A DNA stretch of 64,000 bases from QYQD01 sp040755415. Its GTDB lineage: Bacteria > Desulfobacterota > QYQD01. Made by a program: the position numbers and the translations under genes. Numbering within the stretch: the first letter of the stretch is position 1; every line of letters begins with the position of its first letter. Shown in pieces: positions 25,726-34,863 of the stretch. Under the pieces are notes generated by a model. It had not been told where the DNA came from. It was given only the letters and a program-made list of their open reading frames with translations, and did not search any database. The DNA lies in NCBI GenBank assembly GCA_040755415.1, contig JBFMAZ010000026.1, forward strand, positions 1-64,000, written 5' to 3'.

Positions 25726-27012
25726 ATGCCTAAAAAAACGGTGTCCTCCAGAAGTGCGTTCGCTAGGCGCATTGTCCTGCCAAACGGGACGGTCGTCCTG
25801 CTCAAGGAGGTTAAGGCCCTTCCGTCAGTATACATGCATTTGGTCATTGAGGCCGGTTCCCTGCTTGATCCCAGGAGCCGGGAAGGACTGGCGGCCCTTA
25901 CTGCTGAGAGTCTTTTAACCGGCACCCGCCGCCGCACGGCTGCCCAGATCAGTGAAGAGATAGAGTTTACGGGTGGAGCGCTGGTAGTCCAGCCTAAAAA
26001 AGATTATACCTCTATTACCCTGAATGTCTTGAAGAAGGCCCTGCCTACCGGTTTGGAGATTCTGTCCGATGTCCTTACCCAGCCGGCCTTCAGGCCAAAA
26101 GAAGTAGCCAAAAAGAAGGAAGAATTCAAGGCGCGTATCCATAAGGAAGAGGAGGATCCGGGTACGCTTGCTCACAAGACCTTTCTGGCGGAGCTATTTA
26201 ATAAGCGTCTTTATGGGCAGCCGCTGCTGGGAACAGAGAAATCTATATCCGGTCTGACCAAAAATGATTTGATGAGTTTCTACCAGGAGCGATTATCTTA
26301 TTCCCGGGTCATCTGTGCTGTGGTCGGCCAGATCACAGAAAGAGAGTTTATGCCTTTATGGGAAAGATATCTGGGGTCCTGGCCGGAGGCCGTCATCGAA
26401 ACCCCGATTCATATCCCTTCAGATAGCAAAGGGGGAAGCGGCCGCATAAAAAAGATCGATCGTGATCTTACCCAGGCCAATGTTGTCCTTGGCCACAGAG
26501 GCATCCCGCGCAGCCATCCCGACTATTACGCCGTCTTTATCATGAACTACATCCTGGGGGGCGGCGGATTTCGTTCTCGCCTGATGGACAATATCCGGGA
26601 AGAAAAGGGGCTGGCCTACAGCATCTATAGCGCGTTTGTTTCAAGCAGGTACGCCGGCTATTTCCAGGCCGTAGTAGAGACCAGGAATGCGACGGCCGGC
26701 GTGGCTATAGATGAGATTCTCAAGGAAATGGAACGAATCAGGGTAAACGGTGTATCTGATGAAGAACTGAACGAGGCTAAATTGTACCTTACTGGCAGCT
26801 TTCCCTTAAAGATGGACACAAATGCCAAGATTGCCGGGCTCTTAACCGATATGGAGTTCTACAACCTGGGTCTCGATTACCCGACACGTTACCCGGAGAT
26901 TATAAATGCAGTAACCAAAGATCAAGTGGCGGATGCTGCCAAGAAGTATCTCTATCCAAGGAATTATACCCTGGTCATCGTAGGCAAGCAAAAAGAGATA
27001 AGATGGCCGTGA
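25726..27012 (+). CDS. M16 family protein without zinc ligands (partner subunit)
   Basis: A 428-residue M16-fold protein. At the place of HxxEH the sequence reads GLAALTAESLLTGTRRR, so both histidines and the catalytic Glu are missing. The C-terminal half keeps the substrate-binding RLMDNIREEKGLAYSIYSAF. It lies 93 bp after the catalytic M16 gene and probably forms a heterodimer with it. The ribosome site is GGAG before the ATG. The short spacer holds ATTTGAAAT-type simple repeats. Confidence 0.88.
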   Translation: MPKKTVSSRSAFARRIVLPNGTVVLLKEVKALPSVYMHLVIEAGSLLDPRSREGLAALTAESLLTGTRRRTAAQISEEIEFTGGALVVQPKKDYTSITLNVLKKALPTGLEILSDVLTQPAFRPKEVAKKKEEFKARIHKEEEDPGTLAHKTFLAELFNKRLYGQPLLGTEKSISGLTKNDLMSFYQERLSYSRVICAVVGQITEREFMPLWERYLGSWPEAVIETPIHIPSDSKGGSGRIKKIDRDLTQANVVLGHRGIPRSHPDYYAVFIMNYILGGGGFRSRLMDNIREEKGLAYSIYSAFVSSRYAGYFQAVVETRNATAGVAIDEILKEMERIRVNGVSDEELNEAKLYLTGSFPLKMDTNAKIAGLLTDMEFYNLGLDYPTRYPEIINAVTKDQVADAAKKYLYPRNYTLVIVGKQKEIRWP

Positions 27013-27035
27013 TGATTGACTCCGGGGCCGGCAGG

Positions 27036-28169
27036 CTATTTAGATATGGTCCTTCCAAACCACCATCTGGAAAACCCGAAAAGTAATATCCCCATAAGCA
27101 TTATTCCTACTATATCCTGCCAGACATATGCAATTCCATTACCTTTAAAGAGAACGCTATAGCCGAAGTCTATGAAATATCTCATCGGGGATATGTGGCT
27201 TGCCCATTGCATCCATGGGGCCATAGCCTCCGGCGGTGTCCATGCACCCGAGAGAAATAGCATGGGCGCTAAAATAAGTAGCATTATCATCATTGCCTGT
27301 GCAAGATTTCTGGCCACAACTGCAATAGCAATGCCGAGACTAGACATGGTGAAGACATAAATAGCGGCAATACTGTAAAAAAGGAATAAACTTCCCCTTA
27401 TGGGAACTCCGAAAGCAGGTTTCAATACAAGAAAGATACTTAAGAAGGAAAGGGACAAAACTATTATTATTGTGGGTATAATCTTTGCCATAAATATCTC
27501 TCCGGGTCTTAAAGGGCTTGCCAGTAATTGTTCAAGGGTGCCGTATTCTTTTTCCCTTACCATAGCTGCTGCTGTTAAGAGGAGGGATACCATGGTAAAC
27601 ATATTGAGCAATTCAAGCAGGCTCGTAAACCACGAGCTCAGTATATTGGGATTGAATTCGACCCTCAACCGTTCATCTATTAGGGGCAGATTCTCAAAGG
27701 TTGATCTTGTAACCATTCCTTGTTTTTCAAGCACCTCAATTGAATAACTGCTAGCAATCTGGGCCACATATGCAATGGCTATGGTAGCAGACATGGATAT
27801 GGTGCCATCTGTAATGACCTGAATCTTTGCCTCTGTATTTCCTGATACCTTACGCTGGAAGTCAGGTGGTATAACTACTGCCATGGATGCCTTTCCACTG
27901 TCAAGCCACTGGGTTATCTCCTCCTCTCTGTGGAGATAGGCCAATACCTTGAAATAGGGCATACGGAAACGACTCACGAGTTCCCTGCTTAAGGGGCCTT
28001 TATCTATGTCATAGATGACCGTGGGAAATCTTTCCACCTCCATGGACATGCCGTGTCCTGCAGTGTAGATTGCTCCGGTGAATGCCCATGCCAATATGAA
28101 GAGAAGGGCCTTATCCCTCAAAATCTGTGAGAACTCCTTACGTGTCAAGGATAACATCCTTTTCCACAT
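27036..28169 (-). CDS. ABC-2 type exporter permease (YbhS/YbhR-like), second
   Basis: A permease of about 377 residues from the start MWKRMLSLTRKEFSQILRDK. Upstream frame to 28250 overlaps the preceding gene and is not family-like, so ATG at 28169 is preferred; it shares one base with the stop of the upstream permease gene (TAATG). Layout is one N-terminal membrane helix, a large extracytoplasmic loop of about 150 residues, and five or six C-terminal helices. It is the last gene of the HlyD - double ATPase - permease - permease set, the layout of E. coli ybhGFSR. Confidence 0.88.
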   Translation of the reverse strand: MWKRMLSLTRKEFSQILRDKALLFILAWAFTGAIYTAGHGMSMEVERFPTVIYDIDKGPLSRELVSRFRMPYFKVLAYLHREEEITQWLDSGKASMAVVIPPDFQRKVSGNTEAKIQVITDGTISMSATIAIAYVAQIASSYSIEVLEKQGMVTRSTFENLPLIDERLRVEFNPNILSSWFTSLLELLNMFTMVSLLLTAAAMVREKEYGTLEQLLASPLRPGEIFMAKIIPTIIIVLSLSFLSIFLVLKPAFGVPIRGSLFLFYSIAAIYVFTMSSLGIAIAVVARNLAQAMMIMLLILAPMLFLSGAWTPPEAMAPWMQWASHISPMRYFIDFGYSVLFKGNGIAYVWQDIVGIMLMGILLFGFSRWWFGRTISK

Positions 28170-29302
28170 TAGCCTGTCCTCTTTCTGAAAGAAAATATGG
28201 CAATGCCATATACAATGGAGGCATAAATGGTGAGGGTAATTAAATCCCACAGATAGTAGTCAAATCCTAATCCTTTCAGGTATATACCCCTTACCATTCC
28301 CATGAAATATGTGGCAGGTATAAAACGGCTCACAATCTGTCCCGTAACGTCCTGGCTCGTTATGGGCGACATAAAGCCTGAATATAAAAAGGCGGGTACC
28401 ATGGTGCCTAAAAATGTGATAAGCATTGCAGCAATCTGTGTACGGGAAATTATAGATATGAGGAGACCTATTCCTATCGTGCAGGCGATGTATAACAATG
28501 CCCCCATGGTAAGAAGAAGGAAACTGCCGATAAATTTTACCTTAAATAACATCACGCTCATCAGGAAGATGAAGACATAATCAATGAAGGCAACTCCAAT
28601 ATAAGGAATAGCCTTGCCCGCTACTACCTCCCAGGGTTTCACAGGAGAGCAATAGATGTTAAAAATTGTCCCGCTTTCCTTTTCCCTCACAACCACAAGT
28701 GCAGCGAGGAGGGCGGGATAGAACATGAGTGTGGTGACAAGAAGTCCGGGAATAATAAAATTCTTGCTTTCCAGAGATGGGTTATACCACGCCCTTCCTT
28801 CCACAGAGATTGGGAATACGGTAGCTGCTGTTTGACCTCTTGATGTCAGGTAATTGGTAACCATTATTTGATTAAATTGAGCATTTATGGCGGCAACATA
28901 GCCTTTGACCACTTCTGCACGCATGGGGAAGGAGCCATCCACAAGAAACTGAATCTGTGCAAGCTTGCCTTCGTGGAGTCTTCTTGAAAAATCAGGCGGG
29001 ATCACAACAACAACTCTGACTTTCCCCGAACGGATTGCATAATCTATTTCTCTATAATTCTTTGCCATGCCAGTATTCCTGAAATACTCGGAGTTTGTGA
29101 ATGAGTGAATGTATTCACGGCTTAAAGGGGAATGATCCTGGTCATAGAAAAGCACAGGGATGTTCTTCACATCCATTATGAGTCCATATCCAAAAAGGAG
29201 CTTTAGCAGAAGTGGTACTATGAGGGCCAATCCGAGATAGACAGGGTCCCTTATCAACTCCCTCGTCTCCTTTCTGATTATTGCATATATACGGCTATGC
29301 AT
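28169..29302 (-). CDS. ABC-2 type exporter permease (YbhS/YbhR-like), first
   Basis: A 377-residue ABC-2 permease starting MHSRIYAIIRKETRELIRDP, with an N-terminal helix, a long periplasmic loop and C-terminal helices including VVREKESGTIFNIYCSPVKP, the conserved cytoplasmic loop. Its start overlaps the ATPase gene by 8 bases. With its paralogue downstream it should form the membrane channel. E. coli YbhFSR exports drugs and cations; the substrate here is unknown. Confidence 0.88.
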   Translation of the reverse strand: MHSRIYAIIRKETRELIRDPVYLGLALIVPLLLKLLFGYGLIMDVKNIPVLFYDQDHSPLSREYIHSFTNSEYFRNTGMAKNYREIDYAIRSGKVRVVVVIPPDFSRRLHEGKLAQIQFLVDGSFPMRAEVVKGYVAAINAQFNQIMVTNYLTSRGQTAATVFPISVEGRAWYNPSLESKNFIIPGLLVTTLMFYPALLAALVVVREKESGTIFNIYCSPVKPWEVVAGKAIPYIGVAFIDYVFIFLMSVMLFKVKFIGSFLLLTMGALLYIACTIGIGLLISIISRTQIAAMLITFLGTMVPAFLYSGFMSPITSQDVTGQIVSRFIPATYFMGMVRGIYLKGLGFDYYLWDLITLTIYASIVYGIAIFSFRKRTG

Positions 29303-31538
29303 GGATCTCCCCTGCAGCCATTATGTGGTCCACAAATGTCTCCTGCATCAGGAGCGGTTGGAGACCGGTCTCAACATCTGTTATCCCTGCATCACTCAAA
29401 TATTCGAGAACCTTTTCTCTGTCGGATTCGGGGTTAAATGTTCTTAGGTGAATGCGGCTTCCGTAAAGCGTGGCGTTTGGAAAGATGTTGATTATTAAAT
29501 CAAAGGCCCTGCGGAAATCAGAGGTTCTGATGGACAACAGGTTTCCTGACCTTTTTTCTGATGTCTCTTTTAATTCAGAAGGAGTTCCGATAGCAATGAG
29601 TCTTCCCTGATGCATTAGAGCGAGCCGGTCGCAATGCTCTGCTTCATCCATGTAGTGAGTGGACACTATTACCGTAACCCCTGACTCCCTCGAAAGGCTG
29701 TAAATTATCTCCCAGAAGGAACGCCTTGCCACAGGATCAACACCCGATGTGGGTTCATCCAGGAACAAAACAGGAGGTTCATGGAGTAATGCGCAGGCAA
29801 GGGCTAATCTCTGCTTCATCCCGAGGGGAAGGTCACGGGCCAGGCGGTCTTCCAGACCTGACAATCCCAGCGGTTCCATGACTTTTTCAAAATCCTTATT
29901 TTTAACGCTATACAGGCCAGCATAAAGTCTCAGGTTTTCTAAAACAGTAAGGTCCCGGTAAAGGGAAAAACGCTGGGACATATAGCCCACATTGGCCCAG
30001 ACCTGGCGGCGCTGGGTTAAAATATCAAGGCCAGCCACCTGCACAGAACCTTCGCTGGGCTCAAGGAGTCCACACAGCATTTTTATAAAGGTAGTTTTTC
30101 CTGCTCCATTGGGACCAAGGAGTCCAAAGACCTCGCCTCTGTTTACGGTGAGGTTAACATTATCAACGGCCACAAAGGCATTAAAACGGCGGGTCACGGA
30201 CTCGCATTGGATAATGATATTCTTTGTTTGAACACCCTCCCCCTCGCCCCCTCCCATCAAGGGAGGGGGGATTTTGGCGGGATATTCTCCTGTAAAGGGA
30301 GAGGTAGTAGCAGTTTTCGTATCCTTTAAAGGAAGGGGGAGCTCCCTCTCCCCTTGCGGGAGAGGGTTAGGGTGAGGGGTTGCTTTCCTTGAAATAATCT
30401 GGACAAAAACATCTTCAAGTCCAGCCTCATAAGATGTAATAGATCCCACTTCAATACCATTTTCCAAGAGATAGGACAGAAGTTCTTCTTCTTGTACCTT
30501 TAGCCGGAGGCGTATCTCACTTCCAAAGACACTGGCTGATTCAACACCTTGCCATGCCCTCAGCAGTCTTAATGCCTCCCATTGTGGCCGTGCCACAAGG
30601 GTAAAGGATCGTCCTGTGAGTTTTCTCCTCAGGGAATCAGGTGTTCCCTGTTCTATTATGCGGCCGTCATGCATCAGCGCCACCCTATGGCAGCGTTCTG
30701 CCTCATCCATATAGGCCGTAGTAAGGAGCACGGTAACCTGGCGCTGCTGCACAATACGGTGAATAATCTTCCAGAAGTCCTGTCGCGAGATAGGGTCAAC
30801 CCCTGTTGTTGGCTCATCAAGAAGCAAAATATCAGGCAGATGAATTAGAGTGCAGATAAGGGCAAGCTTCTGGCGCATACCGCCTGAAAGGTAGCGAGCC
30901 AGTCTGTCGAGAAACGGTGAAAGGCGTGTCATATCCAGGAGTTCTTTCCTGTTATGCAGATATACATCTGCGGGTATTTGCCGAAGGTCCCTGAAAAACG
31001 CTATGTTTTCGGCTGCAGAAAGGTTGTCATAGAGATTCAGACCAAGCCCCTGGGGCATGTATCCCACGATGCCTTTTATCCCCTCCGGGTTAGAAATAAC
31101 ATCCACACCCGCTACAGTTGCCTGCCCCCTACTTGCTGAAAGCACGCCTGCCAGTATCTGAATTATGCTGGTCTTGCCTGCCCCGTCAGGGCCGATAAGT
31201 CCAAATATCTCTCCGCGGTTAACAATAAACGATACATCACATATCGCCTCAACAACTCTTTTCCTGCGTCCGTAATGTTTGCAGAGATTTTCCACCTTTA
31301 TGACTGGCGATAAAGATTTCCCCTCACCCTTTCCCTCTCCCACCAGGGGAGAGGGTATGGTGTGGTGAGACTTTCCCTGCAGGGGGGAGGGTATGTTGGT
31401 GGGGAACTCTCCCATACTTCCCCCGCGCCCCATCCCGCAAGGATAGGGAGAAATTCCAGTTGCTCCCCAAAGCCCCCTCTCCCTTGACGGGAGAGGGTCA
31501 GGGTGAGGGTGCTGAATTTTTATCTCGGCATTATCCAC
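29295..31538 (-). CDS. Double ABC ATPase (YbhF-like) with repeat-encoded linkers
   Basis: A 747-residue fusion of two ABC ATPase domains. The first (about 80-385) has GPDGAGKTSIIQ, YLSGGMRQKLALICTLIH and ILLLDEPTTGVDP. The second (about 440-740) has GPNGAGKTTFIK, LGMKQRLALACALLHEP and VLFLDEPTSGVDP. The N-terminal 75 residues and the inter-domain linker (about 387-435) are Pro/Gly/Glu-rich and encoded by GC-rich palindromic repeats, for example HPHPDPLPSRERG and TPHPNPLPQGERE. The GTG at 31538 overlaps the HlyD gene by 19 bases; a start nearer IKVENLCKHYG is possible. It energises the two downstream permeases. Confidence 0.9.
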   Translation of the reverse strand: MDNAEIKIQHPHPDPLPSRERGLWGATGISPYPCGMGRGGSMGEFPTNIPSPLQGKSHHTIPSPLVGEGKGEGKSLSPVIKVENLCKHYGRRKRVVEAICDVSFIVNRGEIFGLIGPDGAGKTSIIQILAGVLSASRGQATVAGVDVISNPEGIKGIVGYMPQGLGLNLYDNLSAAENIAFFRDLRQIPADVYLHNRKELLDMTRLSPFLDRLARYLSGGMRQKLALICTLIHLPDILLLDEPTTGVDPISRQDFWKIIHRIVQQRQVTVLLTTAYMDEAERCHRVALMHDGRIIEQGTPDSLRRKLTGRSFTLVARPQWEALRLLRAWQGVESASVFGSEIRLRLKVQEEELLSYLLENGIEVGSITSYEAGLEDVFVQIISRKATPHPNPLPQGERELPLPLKDTKTATTSPFTGEYPAKIPPPLMGGGEGEGVQTKNIIIQCESVTRRFNAFVAVDNVNLTVNRGEVFGLLGPNGAGKTTFIKMLCGLLEPSEGSVQVAGLDILTQRRQVWANVGYMSQRFSLYRDLTVLENLRLYAGLYSVKNKDFEKVMEPLGLSGLEDRLARDLPLGMKQRLALACALLHEPPVLFLDEPTSGVDPVARRSFWEIIYSLSRESGVTVIVSTHYMDEAEHCDRLALMHQGRLIAIGTPSELKETSEKRSGNLLSIRTSDFRRAFDLIINIFPNATLYGSRIHLRTFNPESDREKVLEYLSDAGITDVETGLQPLLMQETFVDHIMAAGEIHA
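30247..30269. repeat. GC-rich palindrome inside the ABC gene linker (1)
   Basis: CCCCCTCCC-ATCAA-GGGAGGGGG inside the coding sequence of the ATPase linker. It belongs to the family at 14460-14480. Confidence 0.85.
30344..30366. repeat. GC-rich palindrome inside the ABC gene linker (2)
   Basis: CCCTCTCCC-CTTGC-GGGAGAGGG, followed by TTAGGGTGAGGGG. It encodes the LPQGERELPL part of the linker on the minus strand. Confidence 0.85.
31333..31355. repeat. GC-rich palindrome inside the ABC gene N-terminus (3)
   Basis: CCCTCTCCC-ACCAG-GGGAGAGGG. It encodes SPLVGEG on the minus strand. A degenerate neighbour lies at about 31373-31390. Confidence 0.85.
31475..31497. repeat. GC-rich palindrome inside the ABC gene N-terminus (4)
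   Basis: CCCTCTCCC-TTGAC-GGGAGAGGG followed by TCAGGGTGAGGG. It encodes PDPLPSRERGL on the minus strand, immediately after the start codon region. Confidence 0.85.
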
Positions 31539-32623
31539 GGTGTGCCTTCCTTCCAGCGAATAACCGCATCACCGGGCATGCCCGGTTTCAGAAGACCTTC
31601 GGGGTTCTCAACCGAGACCTCCACCCCAAATACAAGTTTGACACGCTCCTCCCTGGTCTCCACAGCTTTCGGTGTGAATTCAGCCTGCCCATATATCTTT
31701 GTTATGTTCCCCTTAAATGCCTTATCAGGAAAGGCATCCACAAACACCCTTACCTCGTTTCCTAGTCTTATCTTCCCTATATCAGGCTCAGGGATATATA
31801 TTTTTAAGTATAGCCTATCCATATCAACCATCACATAGAGCGGTGTGCCTGGATTGACTATTTCACCGACTTCAACCGGTCGTGAAAGGATGGTCCCGTC
31901 TGCTGGGGCGTAAATCTTTGTTTCTTGCAGGTCGGCATATACTTCTTGCATTCTGGCTACGGCGGCCCTGTAATTTGCCTCCGCGCCCTGGAGCTGCCTT
32001 CTCTTTATATTCACTATGTCCTTTGCGGCCAGGGCTGCTTCTAAATTCGCCTCTGCCCTTTTAAGCTCCTTTTCTGCGGCATTTACATCAGCCAGGCTGG
32101 TCTCGTGGTTCATCCTGACCCGGTCAAAATCGCTAGCAGAAACAAGCTGTTCCCGGAAAAGTGAAGAGTAACGCTCAAAATCTCTCCCGGTTTTCTCCAG
32201 GACAGCCCTCGTCCTCTCAAGCTGCGCCCTGGCCGCTTTCACAGCAGCCTCGGCTGCATTTATAGCAGCGGCGGCATCTTTTATGGTGAATCCCAGGTCC
32301 ACCGTAGCCTGTTCTACTTGGGCCTTTGAAAGGGAAACACTTTCTCTGGCGTTTAGATACCGGGCCTCAAGCTGGTCTGAGACAATCTCCGCCAGAAGCT
32401 GGCCTCTCTTCACAGTATCACTCTCATCCACAAGGGACGATTTTACTCGTCCCTGAATTTTCGGGGCAATGGTTACCTCTCTCCCTTCGATCCTTCCGCT
32501 GGCCGCAATCAATCCCACCGGGATTCTTTCCCTTATCTGACCCCGTATGAACCAGCATAGAGAGAATACCGCTATCGATACTGCAATGATAATTAACGTC
32601 TGTCTGAGGGTTGGTTTTTTCAT
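31520..32623 (-). CDS. HlyD/YbhG-like membrane fusion protein
   Basis: A periplasmic adaptor of about 367 residues from MKKPTLRQTLIIIAVSIAVF, which supplies one N-terminal membrane anchor. Then come a biotinyl-lipoyl-like half motif (VTIAPKIQGRVKSSLVDESD), a long coiled coil of about 130 residues, the second lipoyl half (IYAPADGTILSRPVEVGEIV) and a beta-barrel. The frame extends to 32686 but that part overlaps the UbiB gene, and the membrane anchor begins at 32623. With the double ATPase and two permeases it forms a YbhGFSR-like exporter. Confidence 0.88.
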   Translation of the reverse strand: MKKPTLRQTLIIIAVSIAVFSLCWFIRGQIRERIPVGLIAASGRIEGREVTIAPKIQGRVKSSLVDESDTVKRGQLLAEIVSDQLEARYLNARESVSLSKAQVEQATVDLGFTIKDAAAAINAAEAAVKAARAQLERTRAVLEKTGRDFERYSSLFREQLVSASDFDRVRMNHETSLADVNAAEKELKRAEANLEAALAAKDIVNIKRRQLQGAEANYRAAVARMQEVYADLQETKIYAPADGTILSRPVEVGEIVNPGTPLYVMVDMDRLYLKIYIPEPDIGKIRLGNEVRVFVDAFPDKAFKGNITKIYGQAEFTPKAVETREERVKLVFGVEVSVENPEGLLKPGMPGDAVIRWKEGTPWIMPR

Positions 32624-32646
32624 AGTTTTCTCGGTCGTTGTGAGGA

Positions 32647-34329
32647 TCACAGTCTTCCCGAGCGCAAAATGCCGATCAGTAGCCATATACCCAGAATGCT
32701 GGCCAGGAGGAAACCGGCGAGGCCAAGGAAGGGATAGCCAAACAGCCTGGGACCGGCTCCGGTCTGGAACACAAGGGATGAGCCAATGATGAGGGCGGCA
32801 ATCACTACCGCAAAACTCAGGCGGTTACTGGATCGGTCCAGTTCGCTAATGAAGCGTTCAAGTCCGCGGTGTTCGAATCTTATCCCCAGGTCATCCTTCC
32901 TGATCTTGGAAAGGATCTCCCGGACATCGGAGGGTAATTTCTTGAAGAGCACGGCCGTTTCTTCAAACACCCTGGAGAGTTCCTTTAACTGCCTGGCCGG
33001 GCTCAGCCTTTGGATCATAAGTTTCCGGGTATAGGGCCGGGCATGTTCGATAATATTAAATTCGGGATAGAGCATTCTTCCTACGCCCTCATTAGTCACC
33101 AGTGCCTTGCCTATCAATACCAGGTCCGAGGGAAGCCGGAGACTGTAGCGGCGGGTGATATCCATAAGTTCGTCCATAATAGCCCCGATATTCAATTCCT
33201 GAAGGGGGACTTCGTAATAACGCTCCAGAAAGTCGGATAGCTCCATTCTAAAGTTTACCCGGTCAAATGGTTCCGGTGCCCGGCCAATGGTTAAAAGGAC
33301 CTCTACCAGCGAATCCACGTCCTTGTCCACAATAGCCGTCAATATAGTAGCCATCTGATGGACGGTCTCCTCATCGAGCATCCCTATCATGCCGAAGTCC
33401 ACGGGCGCAATCACATTATTTTCCAGGACAAAAAGATTCCCGGGATGGGGATCAGCATGGAAAAAATGGCACTCAAAGACCTCCTTGAGGATGAGGTCGG
33501 CTCCATTAATGGCGATGGTTTTACGGTCCAAACCGGCTGCCTGTAATTGTTCCAAATCTGATATTTTGATGCCATGGATGTATTCCATGGCCACGACCTT
33601 AGGGGCGGTTAACTCCCGGTAGACCCTGGGGATGTAAATAGTCTCATCGCCTGCAAAGTGTTTCCTGAACCTGTCGATATTACGGCCTTCCCTCACGAAA
33701 TCCAGTTCTCGCCGGATTGTCCGGGCAAACTCATTTACAATCCTGACCGGCTCATAATGTCTAGTTTCCGGCAGACGCCGTTCGGCCAGTGTGGCCAGGT
33801 CATACAGGATGCGGATATCTGTCTCAATAGTGCTTTCAATACCCGGCCTCTGGACCTTAACTGCTATCTCATCACCAGACCTTGTTTTGGCCCTGTGCAC
33901 CTGTGAGAGGGAGGCGGCCGCCACGGGCGTCTCTTCGAAGGTTTCAAAAAGTTCAGTCAGTGAACGGCCCAGTTGGGATTCTATAGTATCTTTAGCAGCC
34001 TGGAAGGGGAAGGGAGGTACTTTGTCTTGAAGCTTGCTAAATTCCCGGATAAAGTCCAGAGGAAGGAGATCCGGCCGGATACTCAATATCTGCCCGAGCT
34101 TAATAAAGGTCGGGCCCAGTTCCTCAAAGGCCAGTCGCACCCGCTCCGGAGTGGAAAGACGCCTGACATCCTCCCGCTCTTTTCTTAATATCCTCCTTCG
34201 CCATGATACATAGTACCTGGCTTTCAGTCGGTCTAGGAGGTCTCCGAATCCGTATCGGATAAAGACGGTGGCAATGTGGCCATATCGCTTCAGGTCCTGA
34301 TAGGTTTCACGAACCTTGAAGATGGGCAT
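32647..34329 (-). CDS. ABC1/UbiB family atypical kinase
   Basis: A 560-residue ABC1 (ADCK/UbiB) protein. The diagnostic KxGQ motif is FIKLGQILSIRPDLLP near 75. The Ala-rich nucleotide loop is AAASLSQVHRA, the invariant Lys is in EIAVKVQRPG, the catalytic-loop HADPHPGNLFV carries Asp/Asn, and APVDFGMIG holds the DFG-like Asp. Two membrane helices end the protein (LSFAVVIAALIIGSSLVF and FLGLAGFLLASILGIWLLIG). UbiB proteins support ubiquinone or other isoprenoid-lipid metabolism. No ubi gene is near and sulfate reducers usually use menaquinone, so the gene symbol is left open. Confidence 0.9.
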   Translation of the reverse strand: MPIFKVRETYQDLKRYGHIATVFIRYGFGDLLDRLKARYYVSWRRRILRKEREDVRRLSTPERVRLAFEELGPTFIKLGQILSIRPDLLPLDFIREFSKLQDKVPPFPFQAAKDTIESQLGRSLTELFETFEETPVAAASLSQVHRAKTRSGDEIAVKVQRPGIESTIETDIRILYDLATLAERRLPETRHYEPVRIVNEFARTIRRELDFVREGRNIDRFRKHFAGDETIYIPRVYRELTAPKVVAMEYIHGIKISDLEQLQAAGLDRKTIAINGADLILKEVFECHFFHADPHPGNLFVLENNVIAPVDFGMIGMLDEETVHQMATILTAIVDKDVDSLVEVLLTIGRAPEPFDRVNFRMELSDFLERYYEVPLQELNIGAIMDELMDITRRYSLRLPSDLVLIGKALVTNEGVGRMLYPEFNIIEHARPYTRKLMIQRLSPARQLKELSRVFEETAVLFKKLPSDVREILSKIRKDDLGIRFEHRGLERFISELDRSSNRLSFAVVIAALIIGSSLVFQTGAGPRLFGYPFLGLAGFLLASILGIWLLIGILRSGRL

Positions 34330-34333
34330 AATT

Positions 34334-34624
34334 TTAGGATATCCTTTTTTCTATGTCCTCCAGTCTTTTTGATATCTCCTCCAGGTCCTTTTTGGTAGGC
34401 AGCCCCAAGTTGGTTATTACCTTTTGCACGGCCTCGGTTAGCTTGCCGACCAACTCCTTTTCCTGCTTCTCAGCCTCCTTGAGCAGCTTATCCACCATTT
34501 TGAACTTTTCTTCCCGGGCTACCTCTCCCCGTTTAATGAGGTCATCAACCAGTTCCTCTGCCTTTTCTTTGGTGAGGCTGATCACACCCAGACCTAACAG
34601 CATTGCCTTCTTGATAATGTCCAT
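34334..34624 (-). CDS. Phasin family protein
   Basis: A 96-residue helical protein with a phasin-like beginning (KKAMLLGLGVISLTKEKAEE LV...) followed by a charged coiled coil rich in Lys/Glu, including LEEISKRLEDIEKR. Phasin-like proteins coat polyhydroxyalkanoate granules or act as small membrane-associated helical proteins. It ends 5 bp before the UbiB-like gene, a pairing seen in several Desulfobacterota, so a role with that kinase is as likely as one with granules. No PHA synthase is in the window. Confidence 0.75.
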   Translation of the reverse strand: MDIIKKAMLLGLGVISLTKEKAEELVDDLIKRGEVAREEKFKMVDKLLKEAEKQEKELVGKLTEAVQKVITNLGLPTKKDLEEISKRLEDIEKRIS

Positions 34625-34863
34625 TATTGTCCTCCTTTCCTAAAAGTGTTCCATTATCTTCTTGATGACGTCCCGAAGCTCTGCCCTGACGACATCACCG
34701 GGCTGTCTTCTGCGGAGGAGACTTGTCTAATCACATTCTACTGATTTTGCAGTTTCAAAACAATCAAAATTACTTTCAGCCTTTTGCATGGCCCCTGATG
34801 GGTTCTGCTTTTCAACAGACTGCTCCTGTCACAGGACCACCGACAAAGATAAAAAACAATATG

